Shown: positions 1 through 9,062 of the stretch, piece after piece
Layout: every line of letters starts with the position of its first letter
How positions within the stretch are numbered: position 1 is the first letter of the stretch
Assembly (NCBI RefSeq): GCF_000373765.1
Contig: NZ_KB892435.1
Coordinates: forward strand, 8,468-72,467
Source of the DNA: Legionella shakespearei DSM 23087
Lineage (GTDB): Bacteria; Pseudomonadota; Gammaproteobacteria; Legionellales; Legionellaceae
Length of the DNA: 64,000 nt
Direction of reading: 5' to 3'
Position numbers and translations under genes: made by a program
The notes under the pieces: model-generated
Told to the model about the DNA's origin: nothing
The model's input: the letters and a program-made list of their open reading frames with translations, nothing else
Databases searched by the model: none

Positions 1-146
1 CGGGGGAGGGTGCCCGACAGGGTGGGTGGGGGGATCAAAAAGAGAACTTATTTAAGGTAAAAGGTCTAAAATAACATGGTCTATTTGATAGAAACTCCTT
101 TTTTGATCCCCCCATCCGCCCTGTCGGGCACCTTCCCCCGGAGAGG
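1..146. repeat. Long imperfect inverted repeat (hairpin) at the window edge
   Basis: A GC-rich arm at about 1-41 is repeated inverted at about 99-140, around an AT-rich centre. The arms share the GTGCCCGACAGGGTG-type core and the run of G reading into GATCAAAAA. The left arm may continue past the window start. It resembles the other palindromic intergenic elements here in size but not in sequence. No gene is supported in 1-268. Confidence 0.75.
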
Positions 147-268
147 GAAGGCGATCCTGCATCGTTCTGAGTGGTAGAACGCAGTATGGAATTAGCTGTA
201 GCCGGTTGAAACATGCACAATCAAAGGGTAAACTACAGGCATTTTAGCAAATAAGTGAGCATAAAAGC

Positions 269-1558
269 ATGAGTTTAACCATAAACGAATTAAGAGCATT
301 GATTCAATCAGCAAAACAACAATTAGTCGCATCTGCAGAAACCTGGCTTAATACACAGGGGGAAATAAACCCGCCGGTGCGTTTCGAGCACTGGCTTGAT
401 GCATTAAGAGCCCCTGATAGTGATGCCCTGCAAAGGGCATTGCAGTCAAAGAATTTTCCTTTGATAAGAGAGGATTTAACTCATGGTAGCGGTTCCGAGT
501 TGATATTAGATACTCAGCCCTGGATGGGGGCCCTGCAGGTACTTTTAAGACAAGACTCGTTGCCAACTCGAACCGGTGTTGCGATCAATTTAGATGCCCA
601 GACCATGTCTGAGCCCTCACGATCATTCAGTCAGGAGTTGGTTAATTCTGTATTACAGTATTCGGAGCACGCTCAACCGACAGAAAAAAAGGTGTACAGA
701 CCTGTATCGCATATGCAACAAACTCCTATATTAATTCAAATAGCTCGTATTACTACTTTGATGGGGCAGTTACACCAAATGGAGTCTTGTCTTGAAGTCA
801 TACAACCTCAGGTTGATTTAAGAGCGCTTCAATTGACACAGGCAATGATAATGAGCATCACTGTTAATGAATGGCGTTTTGTAGAGCCCGGAGTGGATAC
901 GGTAAATGCTTATGAGCAGCGTTTACAACTGGTCAGAGATCAACTGATGAAAGTTCAGCAGATTAATTTACCTAATTTAACTTTATTCGCAAAACAAATC
1001 AGCATTCAAGTATCGCAATTTGCACAAACTCTGCAATTTTTTACTGAATCCCTGAATGAGGCCTTTTCTTCTGAGCAGGATAATCGTTCATGGCTTATCA
1101 AAATGTTAACTTATCACCCATGGCATGGCATGATACATGGGCTCGCGGTTACATTATTCGGATCCAGACACGTTACTCATTCGAATGAAGGTGCGTTAGA
1201 AGTAGATCCAGCTACATTAAGTGATTTGAATGCACAGTTGCAGCAGAATTTACGTGAGCCATTAGTTAACCTAAGCACGGAATATGCAACATTAACACAA
1301 TCTGTAATATCAGAATTATCGGCTGGTCAAGAGAGGGTTGATAATATGAGAGACAATCTGAATCACGTTGCCAGACAGGGACTTGCAAGATTGTTTGCTT
1401 TACGTACTCCTACAGCAATCCTGGGACCTTATGGATTTTTCCAAAGAATACATGCACTTGCTCATACTACGCCGGTATCTCGAGGCCTTTTATGGGAAGA
1501 TCAACCAGGTGAAACACAATCCAGAGGACTTTCTTTAAGTGGTGGATCAGACGAGTAA
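269..1558 (+). CDS. Hypothetical protein, 429 aa, possible secreted effector
   Basis: I do not recognise a family. The protein is largely helical and Gln/Leu rich, with no signal peptide. One hydrophobic stretch near residues 285-300 (HPWHGMIHGLAVTLFG) is too short and polar to be a confident membrane helix. The C-terminus is polar and flexible (GETQSRGLSLSGGSDE), as is common in Dot/Icm substrates of Legionella, but that is weak evidence. The ATG follows a weak AT-rich leader. The gene stands alone: a bidirectional terminator follows it and rpsT converges on it. Confidence 0.7.
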   Translation: MSLTINELRALIQSAKQQLVASAETWLNTQGEINPPVRFEHWLDALRAPDSDALQRALQSKNFPLIREDLTHGSGSELILDTQPWMGALQVLLRQDSLPTRTGVAINLDAQTMSEPSRSFSQELVNSVLQYSEHAQPTEKKVYRPVSHMQQTPILIQIARITTLMGQLHQMESCLEVIQPQVDLRALQLTQAMIMSITVNEWRFVEPGVDTVNAYEQRLQLVRDQLMKVQQINLPNLTLFAKQISIQVSQFAQTLQFFTESLNEAFSSEQDNRSWLIKMLTYHPWHGMIHGLAVTLFGSRHVTHSNEGALEVDPATLSDLNAQLQQNLREPLVNLSTEYATLTQSVISELSAGQERVDNMRDNLNHVARQGLARLFALRTPTAILGPYGFFQRIHALAHTTPVSRGLLWEDQPGETQSRGLSLSGGSDE

Positions 1559-1563
1559 CAGAA

Positions 1564-1597
1564 GAACCGAACCGGTTTATACCGGTTCGGGTGTTTT
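1564..1597. terminator. Bidirectional terminator between the 429-aa gene and rpsT
   Basis: The stem ACCGAACCGGT / ACCGGTTCGGGT with a four-base loop is followed by TGTTTTC on the plus strand and by a T-rich tract on the minus strand. It sits between two convergent genes and could end both transcripts. Confidence 0.75.
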
Positions 1598-1624
1598 CGA
1601 ACTTAGAGCGACGGAAACACAGGA

Positions 1625-1891
1625 TTAAGCGGCCATCGCTTTAACGCGAGCGACCAGACGGCTTTTAATACGTGCAGCTTTATTTTTATGAATTAAACCT
1701 TTGCTTGTAGCTTTATCGATAATTGGTTGGGCTTTGGAATAAGCAGCACGCGCAGCTTCCAGATCACCAGCCTCAACTGCTTTAAGCACATTTTTAATGT
1801 AAGTGCGGAACATGGAACGTGCGCTTGCGTTATGTTGACGCAGTTTTACGTTTTGACGTGCACGCTTGATTGCTGATTTAATATTTGCCAC
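1625..1891 (-). CDS. rpsT: 30S ribosomal protein S20
   Basis: S20 binds 16S rRNA early in assembly of the small subunit. The N-terminus (M)[13 protein letters not shown] is diagnostic, and the 88-aa length matches the family. I chose the GTG at 1891, preceded by a GAGTGGAG ribosome-binding site. A second in-frame GTG five codons upstream would add MEISK, which is absent from S20 proteins, and it lies inside the Shine-Dalgarno sequence. The protein is rich in Lys, Arg and Ala throughout. murJ is divergent upstream, as in many gammaproteobacteria. Confidence 0.97.
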   Translation of the reverse strand: MANIKSAIKRARQNVKLRQHNASARSMFRTYIKNVLKAVEAGDLEAARAAYSKAQPIIDKATSKGLIHKNKAARIKSRLVARVKAMAA

Positions 1892-2034
1892 TTTGGAAAT
1901 CTCCACTCATTCAGATAATACAAAAGATGGTGATCATGCACAATGAGTTAGAATTTGTCAATATAGTCTTGATGTAAGTTTAGGAATTTAGGTATATCAT
2001 AGGGGATATTTTCTCTTTTGTAAGTTATAAGGCC

Positions 2035-3606
2035 ATGTCAGCGACGGATATTATGGTACCAAAACGACAAAGTTTACTGCGTTCGACAACGCTTGTTTCA
2101 ATTATGACCTTTGTATCACGCATGGCAGGTTTTGTCCGTGATATGGTAATCGCCAATTTTTTTGGCGCCCAGGCGGGAATGGATGCTTTTTTTGTCGCAT
2201 TCAGAATACCTAATTTTATGCGGCGTCTTTTTGCCGAAGGTGCTTTTGCCCAGGCCTTTGTTCCTGTGTTGGCTGAGTATCAAAAAACACGCTCTCCAGA
2301 TGATGTGCGGGTTTTTATTGCGAGGATTGCAGGTTATTTAAGTTCTATCCTTACGCTGGTGACTGTGGTGGGCATTATTGCCAGCCCGGTTATTATCTTT
2401 TTGTTTGCTCCAGGCTTTAGTCATGACAGCATGCGTGCCGATCTGGCCACCCAAATGCTGCGCATTACTTTTCCCTTTCTGATGCTTGTTTCTTTAACCG
2501 CTATGGCGGGCGCGGTACTCAATACCTACGGTTATTTTGGCGTACCTGCGTTTACCCCGGTTTTGCTGAATATCAGCATGATTCTGGCCGCTCTTTATTT
2601 ATGCCCTAATTTGCCAGTACCGGTCATGGGTCTGGCCTGGTCTATCCTCATAGCGGGGATTGCCCAATTGCTTTTTCAGCTTCCTTTTTTGTACCGCCAT
2701 CAATTATTAGTGCGGCCACGAGTGGTGCGTAATGATGAAGGGGTTAGCAAAGTATTGAAGCTGATGATCCCTGCCTTGTTTGGAGTTTCTATTGCCCAGC
2801 TTAATTTGATGGTGGACAGTATTTTTGCTTCTTTTTTGCAAGTAGGCAGTGTTTCCTGGTTGTACTATACTGACCGGTTGACGGATTTTCCTTTGGGGGT
2901 TTTTGGTGTGGCTGTGGCGACAGTAATTCTTCCTCATTTATCGCGTAAACATACGGAACGCAGCGTGGAGCAATATTCCCGCGCACTGGATTGGGGCCTG
3001 CGTTCTATTCTTCTGATTGGCATTCCTGCCGGATTAGGATTATGCCTGTTTTCCATGCCTTTGATTGCCAGTTGTTTTACTTACGGCAAATTTCATGCAA
3101 TTGATTTGCTCCAGACCCAAAAAAGCCTGATCACCCTGGCTTCAGGAGTGCCTGCCTTTATGATGGTTAAAGTTCTGGCTTCTGGCTTTTACGCACAACA
3201 GGATATTAAAACCCCGGTTAAAGTGGGGGCGATATCTATGGTTATTAATACCATTTTATGCTCCATTTTTGTGTGGCATTTTGCCCATGCCGGTTTAACT
3301 CTGGCCTCAGCTTTGGCAGGTTATGTGAATTGCGGCTTATTACTGTATTTATTGGTTAAACGCGGCGTATTTAAGCCATCACCTGGCTGGTTTAAGTACA
3401 GCATGCAATTGTTAATAGCCAATGCGGCAATTACCGTTTATCTGTATTTTATGACAGGTACCGTAGAATATTGGTTAAGTTTCACCGCAGTGGCACGCTT
3501 AGGCTTATTGATGGCTCATGTTATGGCGGTAGTAGTTATTTATTTATTGGCTTTGGGGCTTACAGGGCTCCGACTAAGCCATTTCCGTGGTCAGATGAAG
3601 GAATAA
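2035..3606 (+). CDS. murJ: Lipid II flippase MurJ (MviN)
   Basis: Inner-membrane flippase of the MOP superfamily that moves lipid II to the periplasmic face for peptidoglycan synthesis. The 523 residues contain about 14 hydrophobic segments. The N-terminus (SLLRSTTLVSIMTFVSRMAG) and the following GFVRDMVIANFFGA are typical of MurJ, with the conserved Arg residues of the first helix. Length is close to the E. coli protein (511). It lies divergent from rpsT and is followed after 3 nt by an M17 aminopeptidase gene, so the two are probably cotranscribed. Confidence 0.96.
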   Translation: MSATDIMVPKRQSLLRSTTLVSIMTFVSRMAGFVRDMVIANFFGAQAGMDAFFVAFRIPNFMRRLFAEGAFAQAFVPVLAEYQKTRSPDDVRVFIARIAGYLSSILTLVTVVGIIASPVIIFLFAPGFSHDSMRADLATQMLRITFPFLMLVSLTAMAGAVLNTYGYFGVPAFTPVLLNISMILAALYLCPNLPVPVMGLAWSILIAGIAQLLFQLPFLYRHQLLVRPRVVRNDEGVSKVLKLMIPALFGVSIAQLNLMVDSIFASFLQVGSVSWLYYTDRLTDFPLGVFGVAVATVILPHLSRKHTERSVEQYSRALDWGLRSILLIGIPAGLGLCLFSMPLIASCFTYGKFHAIDLLQTQKSLITLASGVPAFMMVKVLASGFYAQQDIKTPVKVGAISMVINTILCSIFVWHFAHAGLTLASALAGYVNCGLLLYLLVKRGVFKPSPGWFKYSMQLLIANAAITVYLYFMTGTVEYWLSFTAVARLGLLMAHVMAVVVIYLLALGLTGLRLSHFRGQMKE

Positions 3607-3609
3607 GTA

Positions 3610-4974
3610 ATGCAAGCAGATTTATTTTATGAAACACACAGTGACAGGGCGATTCCACTTTATTTGATTTCCCAAATGCAATGGGAAGAGGGAATGGACA
3701 CTTTAACGCCAATGGAGCGTAATTGTTTTGCAACACGTCAGTTTAAGGGCAAATCAGGGGACTACTGCTTTATCAACAATGCAGACGGAATGATTGATAA
3801 AGCCTACATTGGTTCTGGAACTGGCGCTCAGGAATCCGCTCTGGCTCAGGCCGCATTGTTATTGCCCCCCGGAAGTTACCGACTGCAGGAAAAGCTGTCC
3901 CAAAAAGCTGCGGTGAATTGGGGTTTGGCGCAATATCGTTTTGTTGCTTACAAACACTATGATCTGCAACCCCGTCTTTTACTTGTTGACGAAGCTGAGT
4001 TACATGATGTGTTGGCATTAACCCAGGCGATTTATCTGGTACGCGATCTGATTAATAAACCCACCAATGATATGGGGCCTGCTGAAATGGCTTCAGTAGT
4101 GGATCAATTGGCACAAACCCATAACGCAGAATTTAAGCAATGGGTGGGGGATGAATTGGTTAAAGAAAATTTCCCAGCCATTCATGCAGTAGGCAGGGCC
4201 TCAGCAGCTGCGCCTCGCTTACTGTCGCTGACCTGGGGAAATCAAACCCATCCGCGTGTTACTTTAGTGGGCAAAGGCGTTTGTTTTGATAGTGGTGGTC
4301 TGGATATTAAACCATCCTCAGGAATGCGCCTGATGAAAAAGGACATGGGGGGCGCGGCTCATGTAATTGGCCTTGCCCAATGGATTATGCAGAAAAAACT
4401 GCCTGTTCGTTTACAGGTTTTGATTCCTGCTGTTGAAAATTCCATAGGCTCTGATGCATTCAGACCTGGCGATATTTTGACTATGCGCAATGGTTTGACA
4501 GTAGAAATCGATAATACTGATGCAGAGGGGCGTTTGGTTTTGGCGGATGCATTAGTCAAAGCCTGTGAAGATAATGCCGATTTAATCATCGATTTTGCTA
4601 CCTTGACGGGAGCTGCCCGGGCTGCCGTGGGTACAGAAATAGCGGCTATGTTTTCTAACAATGATGCTTTGGCAGAATCCGTAATGCAGGCATCCCAGAA
4701 AGCTGCTGATCCTGTCTGGCGTTTGCCTTTGTTTGCTGGCTATGAGGATTTATTAAATTCCAATATTGCCGATATGGCCAACTCGAGTTCATCTCCTTAT
4801 GCCGGTTCTATTGTCGCGGCTTTATTCTTACAGCGTTTTATCAGCAAAGCGACACCATGGGTGCATCTGGATGTTATGGCCTGGAATACCAGTTCCAAAC
4901 CTGGCAGACCTGAAGGAGGAGAGGCACTAGGATTTAAGGCAATTGCGGAATACTTATTGCATACTTATCAATAG
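3610..4974 (+). CDS. M17 (leucyl) aminopeptidase family protein, divergent paralogue
   Basis: Cytosolic two-metal aminopeptidase that removes N-terminal residues from peptides. The M17 signature [14 protein letters not shown] is intact, as are VGKGVCFDSGGLDIKPSSGM and the downstream FATLTGAA segment, so the metal and active-site residues look complete. At 454 aa it is shorter than classical PepA (~500), and its N-terminal domain is divergent. A second M17 enzyme, closer to PepA, lies at 6208-7662 on the other strand. This copy resembles the extra leucyl aminopeptidase family proteins of many gammaproteobacteria. It starts 3 nt after murJ. Confidence 0.92.
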   Translation: MQADLFYETHSDRAIPLYLISQMQWEEGMDTLTPMERNCFATRQFKGKSGDYCFINNADGMIDKAYIGSGTGAQESALAQAALLLPPGSYRLQEKLSQKAAVNWGLAQYRFVAYKHYDLQPRLLLVDEAELHDVLALTQAIYLVRDLINKPTNDMGPAEMASVVDQLAQTHNAEFKQWVGDELVKENFPAIHAVGRASAAAPRLLSLTWGNQTHPRVTLVGKGVCFDSGGLDIKPSSGMRLMKKDMGGAAHVIGLAQWIMQKKLPVRLQVLIPAVENSIGSDAFRPGDILTMRNGLTVEIDNTDAEGRLVLADALVKACEDNADLIIDFATLTGAARAAVGTEIAAMFSNNDALAESVMQASQKAADPVWRLPLFAGYEDLLNSNIADMANSSSSPYAGSIVAALFLQRFISKATPWVHLDVMAWNTSSKPGRPEGGEALGFKAIAEYLLHTYQ

Positions 4975-5027
4975 AGACAGGGATACTGCAACCGTGGCTG
5001 AGTACGATATTAACTATTCCCCGATCC

Positions 5028-5130
5028 ACGTCGTCCTGAGCGCGTCTTTTTGCGCGAAGGATCTCCAAATATTGGCACCATGCCACTTTCGGGAGATCCT
5101 TCGCGCAAAAAGACGCGCTCAGGACGACGT
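5028..5130. repeat. R1 palindromic repeat, copy 1
   Basis: Inverted repeat with arms beginning ACGTCGTCCTGAGCGCG and ending in its reverse complement, separated by a short unpaired centre. Full R1 copies are also at 5679, 13660, 35736 and 50469, with an internally deleted copy at 19882. This one lies just after the M17 gene. Confidence 0.9.
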
Positions 5131-5164
5131 ACAGCCATTAAAATATTAAAAGAAGGAGAATGTC

Positions 5165-5485
5165 ATGTTTGTTACTTTTCATTGCGATGCTTATGAAAAT
5201 ATTTCTTACTTCAATGGTGTGGCAAAACAATTATTGTCTTTAATGGGGCATAGCGGCACGGTTCCGGGAGCACTAAAATTTGAACAGGTTCCGGAGGCCT
5301 TAGGTAATTTACAGCGTGGGCTTGGCTTGGAAAAGGGTAAAGTCCCAATATTCCAGGGCAAAGACGATGATGACGACTCAGAAATCAGCCTGGCAAAACG
5401 GGCAATTCCTTTAATTCATTTATTGGAAGCGGCAAGCAGAGATAATTGTGATGTCTTATGGACAGAATCGCGCTCCCCTGGTTAG
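5165..5485 (+). CDS. DUF1840 family protein
   Basis: A small cytosolic protein of unknown function. The pattern of an N-terminal VTFHCDAY strand, then GVAKQLLSLMGHSGTVPGAL, an acidic linker (DDDDDSE) and a C-terminal RAIPLIHLLEAA helix is that of DUF1840. A strong AGAAGGAG site precedes the ATG. The usual family end, near the Trp of DVLW, is followed here by TESRSPG, which runs up to an R2 palindrome starting 8 nt after the stop. The last residues may therefore have been altered by repeat insertion. Confidence 0.82.
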   Translation: MFVTFHCDAYENISYFNGVAKQLLSLMGHSGTVPGALKFEQVPEALGNLQRGLGLEKGKVPIFQGKDDDDDSEISLAKRAIPLIHLLEAASRDNCDVLWTESRSPG

Positions 5486-5492
5486 CACTGTG

Positions 5493-5596
5493 TAGGAGTT
5501 CCGCCGTCCCGCGGCTTGTCCGCGGGATCCAGAGATATCACTCCGAGTCTAGATCCCTGGATCCCGCGGACAAGCCGCGGGACGGCGGAGCTCCTA
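5493..5596. repeat. R2 palindromic repeat, copy 1
   Basis: Hairpin with arms TCCGCCGTCCCGCGGCTTG and its complement, flanked by TAGGAG/CTCCTA. Other R2 copies are at 7755-7810 (short loop) and 30918-31007. Confidence 0.9.
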
Positions 5597-5678
5597 ACTT
5601 AGTGGCAGTGCCCCTACCAGGGAGATCCCCCCTGACCTATTACATCTTACCGATTTTTTTACACCCATTCCCCGATCC

Positions 5679-5781
5679 ACGTCGTCCTGAGCGCGTCTTT
5701 TGGCGCGAAGGATCTCCTGAAAGCAGCACAGTGCCAGTATTTGGAGAGCCTTCGCGCCAAAAGACGCGCTCAGGATGACGT
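5679..5781. repeat. R1 palindromic repeat, copy 2
   Basis: Same arms as R1 copy 1, with GG for TT in the left arm (TTTTGGCGCG) and the matching change in the right arm, so pairing is conserved. It ends just before the 3' end of holC. Confidence 0.88.
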
Positions 5782-5792
5782 ACTCTTTACCT

Positions 5793-6227
5793 TCAATCAA
5801 TGTTATGGGTATGTAGCTCGCAGCCTTTTGCTCGATATTCTTTGTAATGGGCACGACTGAGTTCTTTTTCTGTTTCGTCATTCGCCACCAGTTCGATCAC
5901 TCTTTTGAACTTGCTGTAAAAGGGAGGAATTGTGGCTGAGAAATTCAACAGAATGTCATTAAATCCACGGGGTTCTTTATCGTAGCCAATTTGTATTGGC
6001 GGAGGTGGCTCTGGTCCCTCTCCTTGCAGATTATGAGGAACAAAACTGTCATCACGAAAAGTCCATAACAATTCATCAATATATTCAGCCTGATGTTGAT
6101 CCGTACAAAAGACAAAAATCCGGTGTCCTTTATAATAGGCTTTTTCTAACAGGCGGCAGGCAACGAGGCCGCGTACATCGGCTTCGTTGCTGGCTAATAA
6201 ATAAAAATCAACGCGAGTTGGCGACAT
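5793..6227 (-). CDS. holC: DNA polymerase III chi subunit
   Basis: Chi is an accessory subunit of the clamp loader that binds SSB through its C-terminal region and pairs with psi (HolD). The 144-aa protein has the family layout: VDFYLLA at the N-terminus, [19 protein letters not shown], the D(E)[14 protein letters not shown] segment and a C-terminal helix with EYRAKGCEL. Length matches E. coli chi (147). Its start lies inside the end of pepA (20-nt overlap), so it is translationally coupled to pepA. The pepA-holC order is common in gammaproteobacteria. Confidence 0.94.
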   Translation of the reverse strand: MSPTRVDFYLLASNEADVRGLVACRLLEKAYYKGHRIFVFCTDQHQAEYIDELLWTFRDDSFVPHNLQGEGPEPPPPIQIGYDKEPRGFNDILLNFSATIPPFYSKFKRVIELVANDETEKELSRAHYKEYRAKGCELHTHNID

Positions 6228-7662
6228 GGCGTATCAACTGAGTAAGTAAAGGAACGGGTCTTCCGGTGGCATTGCGCTTTTTGCCCGATATCCACGCAGT
6301 GCCCGCGATATCCAGATGTGCCCAGCGGTATTTTTCAGTAAAACGGGATAAAAAGCATGCAGCGGTAATACTCCCTGCACTGCGATCAAAGCCCGCATTA
6401 ATCATGTCAGCCAAAGGACTGTCCAGCGCTTCCTGATAGTCATCTTCCAGGGGCATACGCCATACTTTATCCTGACTTTCTTTGGCTGCTTGTTCCAACA
6501 TGTTCGCCAGTTCATCGTCTTTGGTCATAAAACCGGTGGCTACACTGCCAAGAGCTACGATGATGGCACCCGTTAAAGTCGCTATATCAAGCACAAATCT
6601 GGGATTATAACGTTCGGCATAAGTGAGTGCATCTGCAAGAACCAGACGTCCTTCGGCATCGGTATTAATGATTTCTACAGTTTGTCCTGACATACTGGTT
6701 ACTATGTCTCCCGGTTTGACTGCCGAACCACCAATGACATTTTCAGCGCTGGCTATGAGTCCAATCACATTTACAGGAAGTTTTAACAGGGCGCAAGCTT
6801 TTAAAGTACCTAGCACACTGGCGGCACCTGACATATCGTATTTCATTTCATCCATGCCAGCAGCGGGTTTAATCGACAGGCCACCGGAGTCAAAGGTAAT
6901 CCCTTTGCCTACCAGTACAATAGGCGGCTCATCATTTCCTGCCCCTTTATATTGGATGTCAATGAGCCGTGGTGGCTGATCGCTGCCTTGAGACACCGCC
7001 AGCAATGTACCCATGCCCATTTCACGCATTTCTTCAGGCCCCATAACCATACAACTCATTAGCTCAAATTGTTCTGCCATATGGCTTGCCTGCTCTCCAA
7101 GATACGTTGGGGTGCAAATGTTGGCTGGCATATTGGCCAGGTGTCGGGCGAATTCAACCCCGATCACGATTGACTTTGCTAATTCCAGCGATTGTTCACT
7201 TGCTCCAGGCAGGTAAAAAGAAATGGATTCCAGTTTATGGGCTTTTGCATTTTTCTTTTTAAAATCAAGTAGTTGATATCTTAGATTATCCACTTGAACT
7301 ATCATTTGTTCTAACTGCCATTCAGCCGTTTGTTGTGGTAATTGCGGCATGCAAAGGGTTGCAGACGCGAATCTTTGCTTAATCAGAGAATCAGTAATTT
7401 CCGCCACACGCTTTTGTAAGGCAGTTGAATTAAATTCGTCTTTTTTACCGCATTGAACCAACACCAGACTATGGCCATTCAAGTCGGTTTGCCATACTGC
7501 ATCACCAGGTTCTGTGGCACGTTTGCTTAATTTGGTGAGAAGTCCCTGATGTTCTTTATCCAGGCCTGCAGCAAAATCAGGTAATCCTGCATCAGAAAAA
7601 ATACCCACTACGAGGCATTCGCTATCGGTTAAAAAGGGTTTTGAAGTTAATCCATAATTCAT
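6208..7662 (-). CDS. pepA: Leucyl aminopeptidase PepA
   Basis: M17 two-metal aminopeptidase; in E. coli it also acts as a DNA-binding accessory factor in Xer recombination and in carAB control. The 484 residues show [20 protein letters not shown] and the signature [17 protein letters not shown], with [12 protein letters not shown] between them. Downstream, ATLTGAI and [18 protein letters not shown] are also conserved. It overlaps holC by 20 nt. The 320-nt upstream gap to divergent lptF contains an R2 palindrome. It is the closer of the two M17 paralogues to classical PepA. Confidence 0.95.
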   Translation of the reverse strand: MNYGLTSKPFLTDSECLVVGIFSDAGLPDFAAGLDKEHQGLLTKLSKRATEPGDAVWQTDLNGHSLVLVQCGKKDEFNSTALQKRVAEITDSLIKQRFASATLCMPQLPQQTAEWQLEQMIVQVDNLRYQLLDFKKKNAKAHKLESISFYLPGASEQSLELAKSIVIGVEFARHLANMPANICTPTYLGEQASHMAEQFELMSCMVMGPEEMREMGMGTLLAVSQGSDQPPRLIDIQYKGAGNDEPPIVLVGKGITFDSGGLSIKPAAGMDEMKYDMSGAASVLGTLKACALLKLPVNVIGLIASAENVIGGSAVKPGDIVTSMSGQTVEIINTDAEGRLVLADALTYAERYNPRFVLDIATLTGAIIVALGSVATGFMTKDDELANMLEQAAKESQDKVWRMPLEDDYQEALDSPLADMINAGFDRSAGSITAACFLSRFTEKYRWAHLDIAGTAWISGKKRNATGRPVPLLTQLIRHVANSR

Positions 7663-7754
7663 ATTGTGTTCCTGTAATTAAGTTTTGCATCTCCGTGGCT
7701 CGTATTAGCGAAGCGTAATATGGGCTACGGGTTATTGCCATTGAGTTAAGAAAT

Positions 7755-7810
7755 TCCGCCGTCCCGCGGCTTGACCGCTGGATCCCGCGGTCAAGCCGCG
7801 GGACGGCGGA
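7755..7810. repeat. R2 palindromic repeat, copy 2 (short loop)
   Basis: Nearly perfect hairpin TCCGCCGTCCCGCGGCTTG...reverse complement, with only a 7-nt centre. It lies in the pepA/lptF divergent intergenic region (7663-7982), so any promoter must read past or around it. The remainder of this gap holds no supported gene. A degenerate R4-like piece (TAATATGGGCTACGGG) sits near 7717. Confidence 0.88.
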
Positions 7811-7982
7811 GTAGTTCGCGGTTATGCTCGGATTCTTAAAAACAGAAGTATACCTAAACCATTTCTGCAATGAAACCAGCATTTATCAGAGGTTTTTCGC
7901 AACAGCTGTTTATGTTATTCTCAATGATATAAAACCAGCATAAGCGACTCAGCATGAAACCTACTTATCACAGAGGTATTGA

Positions 7983-9062
7983 GTGATCATTTTCCGTTAT
8001 TTAGCCAAAGAAGTGTTTGTTACGCTTGTAGCCTTGACTGCTATATTAATGCTGATCTTTTTGAGTAACCAATTCGTCCAGTATTTAAATCGGGCTGCGG
8101 CGGGAAATATTCCTGGCGTTATTATTATGAAGCTGATGATGTTGGAACTACCCATGTTACTTGGTTTGCTGTTGCCCTTAGGTTTTTATGTGGCTTTATT
8201 GCTGGCTTATGGTCGCTTGTATGCAGAAAATGAAATGACGGTTTTGCGCGCCAGCGGTTATGGGCCTGATCAATTATTTAAACACAGTTTTATAATGGCT
8301 ATTGTTGTCGCTATTGTTGTCGCTATTGCTGTAATGTGGGGTGGACCTGTGATTGCCACCGAACGCACCAAATTGTTACGCTCAACCGGCATACAGACTT
8401 TAATCCAGACCATTATGCCTGGTCGGTTTCATGCCATTAGTGGTGGAAATCAAGTGTTTTATGTGCAGTCTATGAGTCGGGATCATACCAAAGCAGAACA
8501 GGTCTTTCTCGCCAAAAGGACTGCCCTCACTGATAAAATACGCTGGGACGTGTTATGGGCGGATAAAGCCTTTGCTGAAAATGATGGGAAAACCGGGGAA
8601 GATTATCTGGTTTTTCAAAATGGCAAGGAGTATCAGGGGACGCCGGGGCAGGCTGATTACCAGATAGCGCAGTTTGCGGACTATAAAGTACGTTTACCTC
8701 ATCCCAATGTAAGGATAGAAAGCGATATCCGCACGGCAAAAACGTCCAGTTTATGGCCTTTAAATAACAGCGATAAAAATAAGGCAGCAGAACTGCAATG
8801 GCGTTTGTCTGTGCCGCTCATGGTATTGACCTTAACTTTAGTTGCAGTGCCTTTAAGCCGGGTTAATTCCCGTTCAGGCAAGTACGCCAAATTATTGCCA
8901 GCCATTATCATTTATATTTTGTATGCCAATTTTATGTTTGTTGCGCGTGATGCCATTGCTTCAGGAAAAATTCCTGTATGGATAGGAATGTGGTGGCTGC
9001 ATTTATTGGTCATAGGTCTTGGCTTTTTCCTGGTGTGGCGTAATCAGGTGAAACTGGCATGA
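7983..9062 (+). CDS. lptF: LPS export ABC transporter permease LptF
   Basis: Inner-membrane permease that, with LptG and the LptB ATPase, extracts LPS and feeds it to the Lpt bridge. Two N-terminal hydrophobic segments (about 10-35 and 55-85), a periplasmic beta-jellyroll around 130-260, then three C-terminal helices give the YjgP/YjgQ layout. Length is 359 aa (E. coli 366). Translation starts at a GTG preceded by AGAGGT. Its end overlaps lptG by 4 nt (ATGA). Confidence 0.96.
   Translation: MIIFRYLAKEVFVTLVALTAILMLIFLSNQFVQYLNRAAAGNIPGVIIMKLMMLELPMLLGLLLPLGFYVALLLAYGRLYAENEMTVLRASGYGPDQLFKHSFIMAIVVAIVVAIAVMWGGPVIATERTKLLRSTGIQTLIQTIMPGRFHAISGGNQVFYVQSMSRDHTKAEQVFLAKRTALTDKIRWDVLWADKAFAENDGKTGEDYLVFQNGKEYQGTPGQADYQIAQFADYKVRLPHPNVRIESDIRTAKTSSLWPLNNSDKNKAAELQWRLSVPLMVLTLTLVAVPLSRVNSRSGKYAKLLPAIIIYILYANFMFVARDAIASGKIPVWIGMWWLHLLVIGLGFFLVWRNQVKLA

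Noticed and set aside
1625-1906. Longer rpsT start at the GTG at 1906
   Set aside because: It adds MEISK, which is absent from S20 proteins, and lies inside the Shine-Dalgarno region of the GTG at 1891.
5458-5881. ORFs spanning the R1 and R2 palindromes (for example 5458-5778 + and 5594-5881 -)
   Set aside because: Their translations are repeat sequence read through (such as RIPARKTRSG-type tails that recur at other copies), with no independent ribosome-binding site or family.
6623-7216. Plus-strand ORFs inside pepA
   Set aside because: Shadows of pepA. They lie opposite conserved M17 coding sequence and show no family features.
7622-7882. 86-aa minus-strand ORF upstream of pepA
   Set aside because: It runs through an R2 hairpin and into the pepA start in another frame; no family and no ribosome-binding site.
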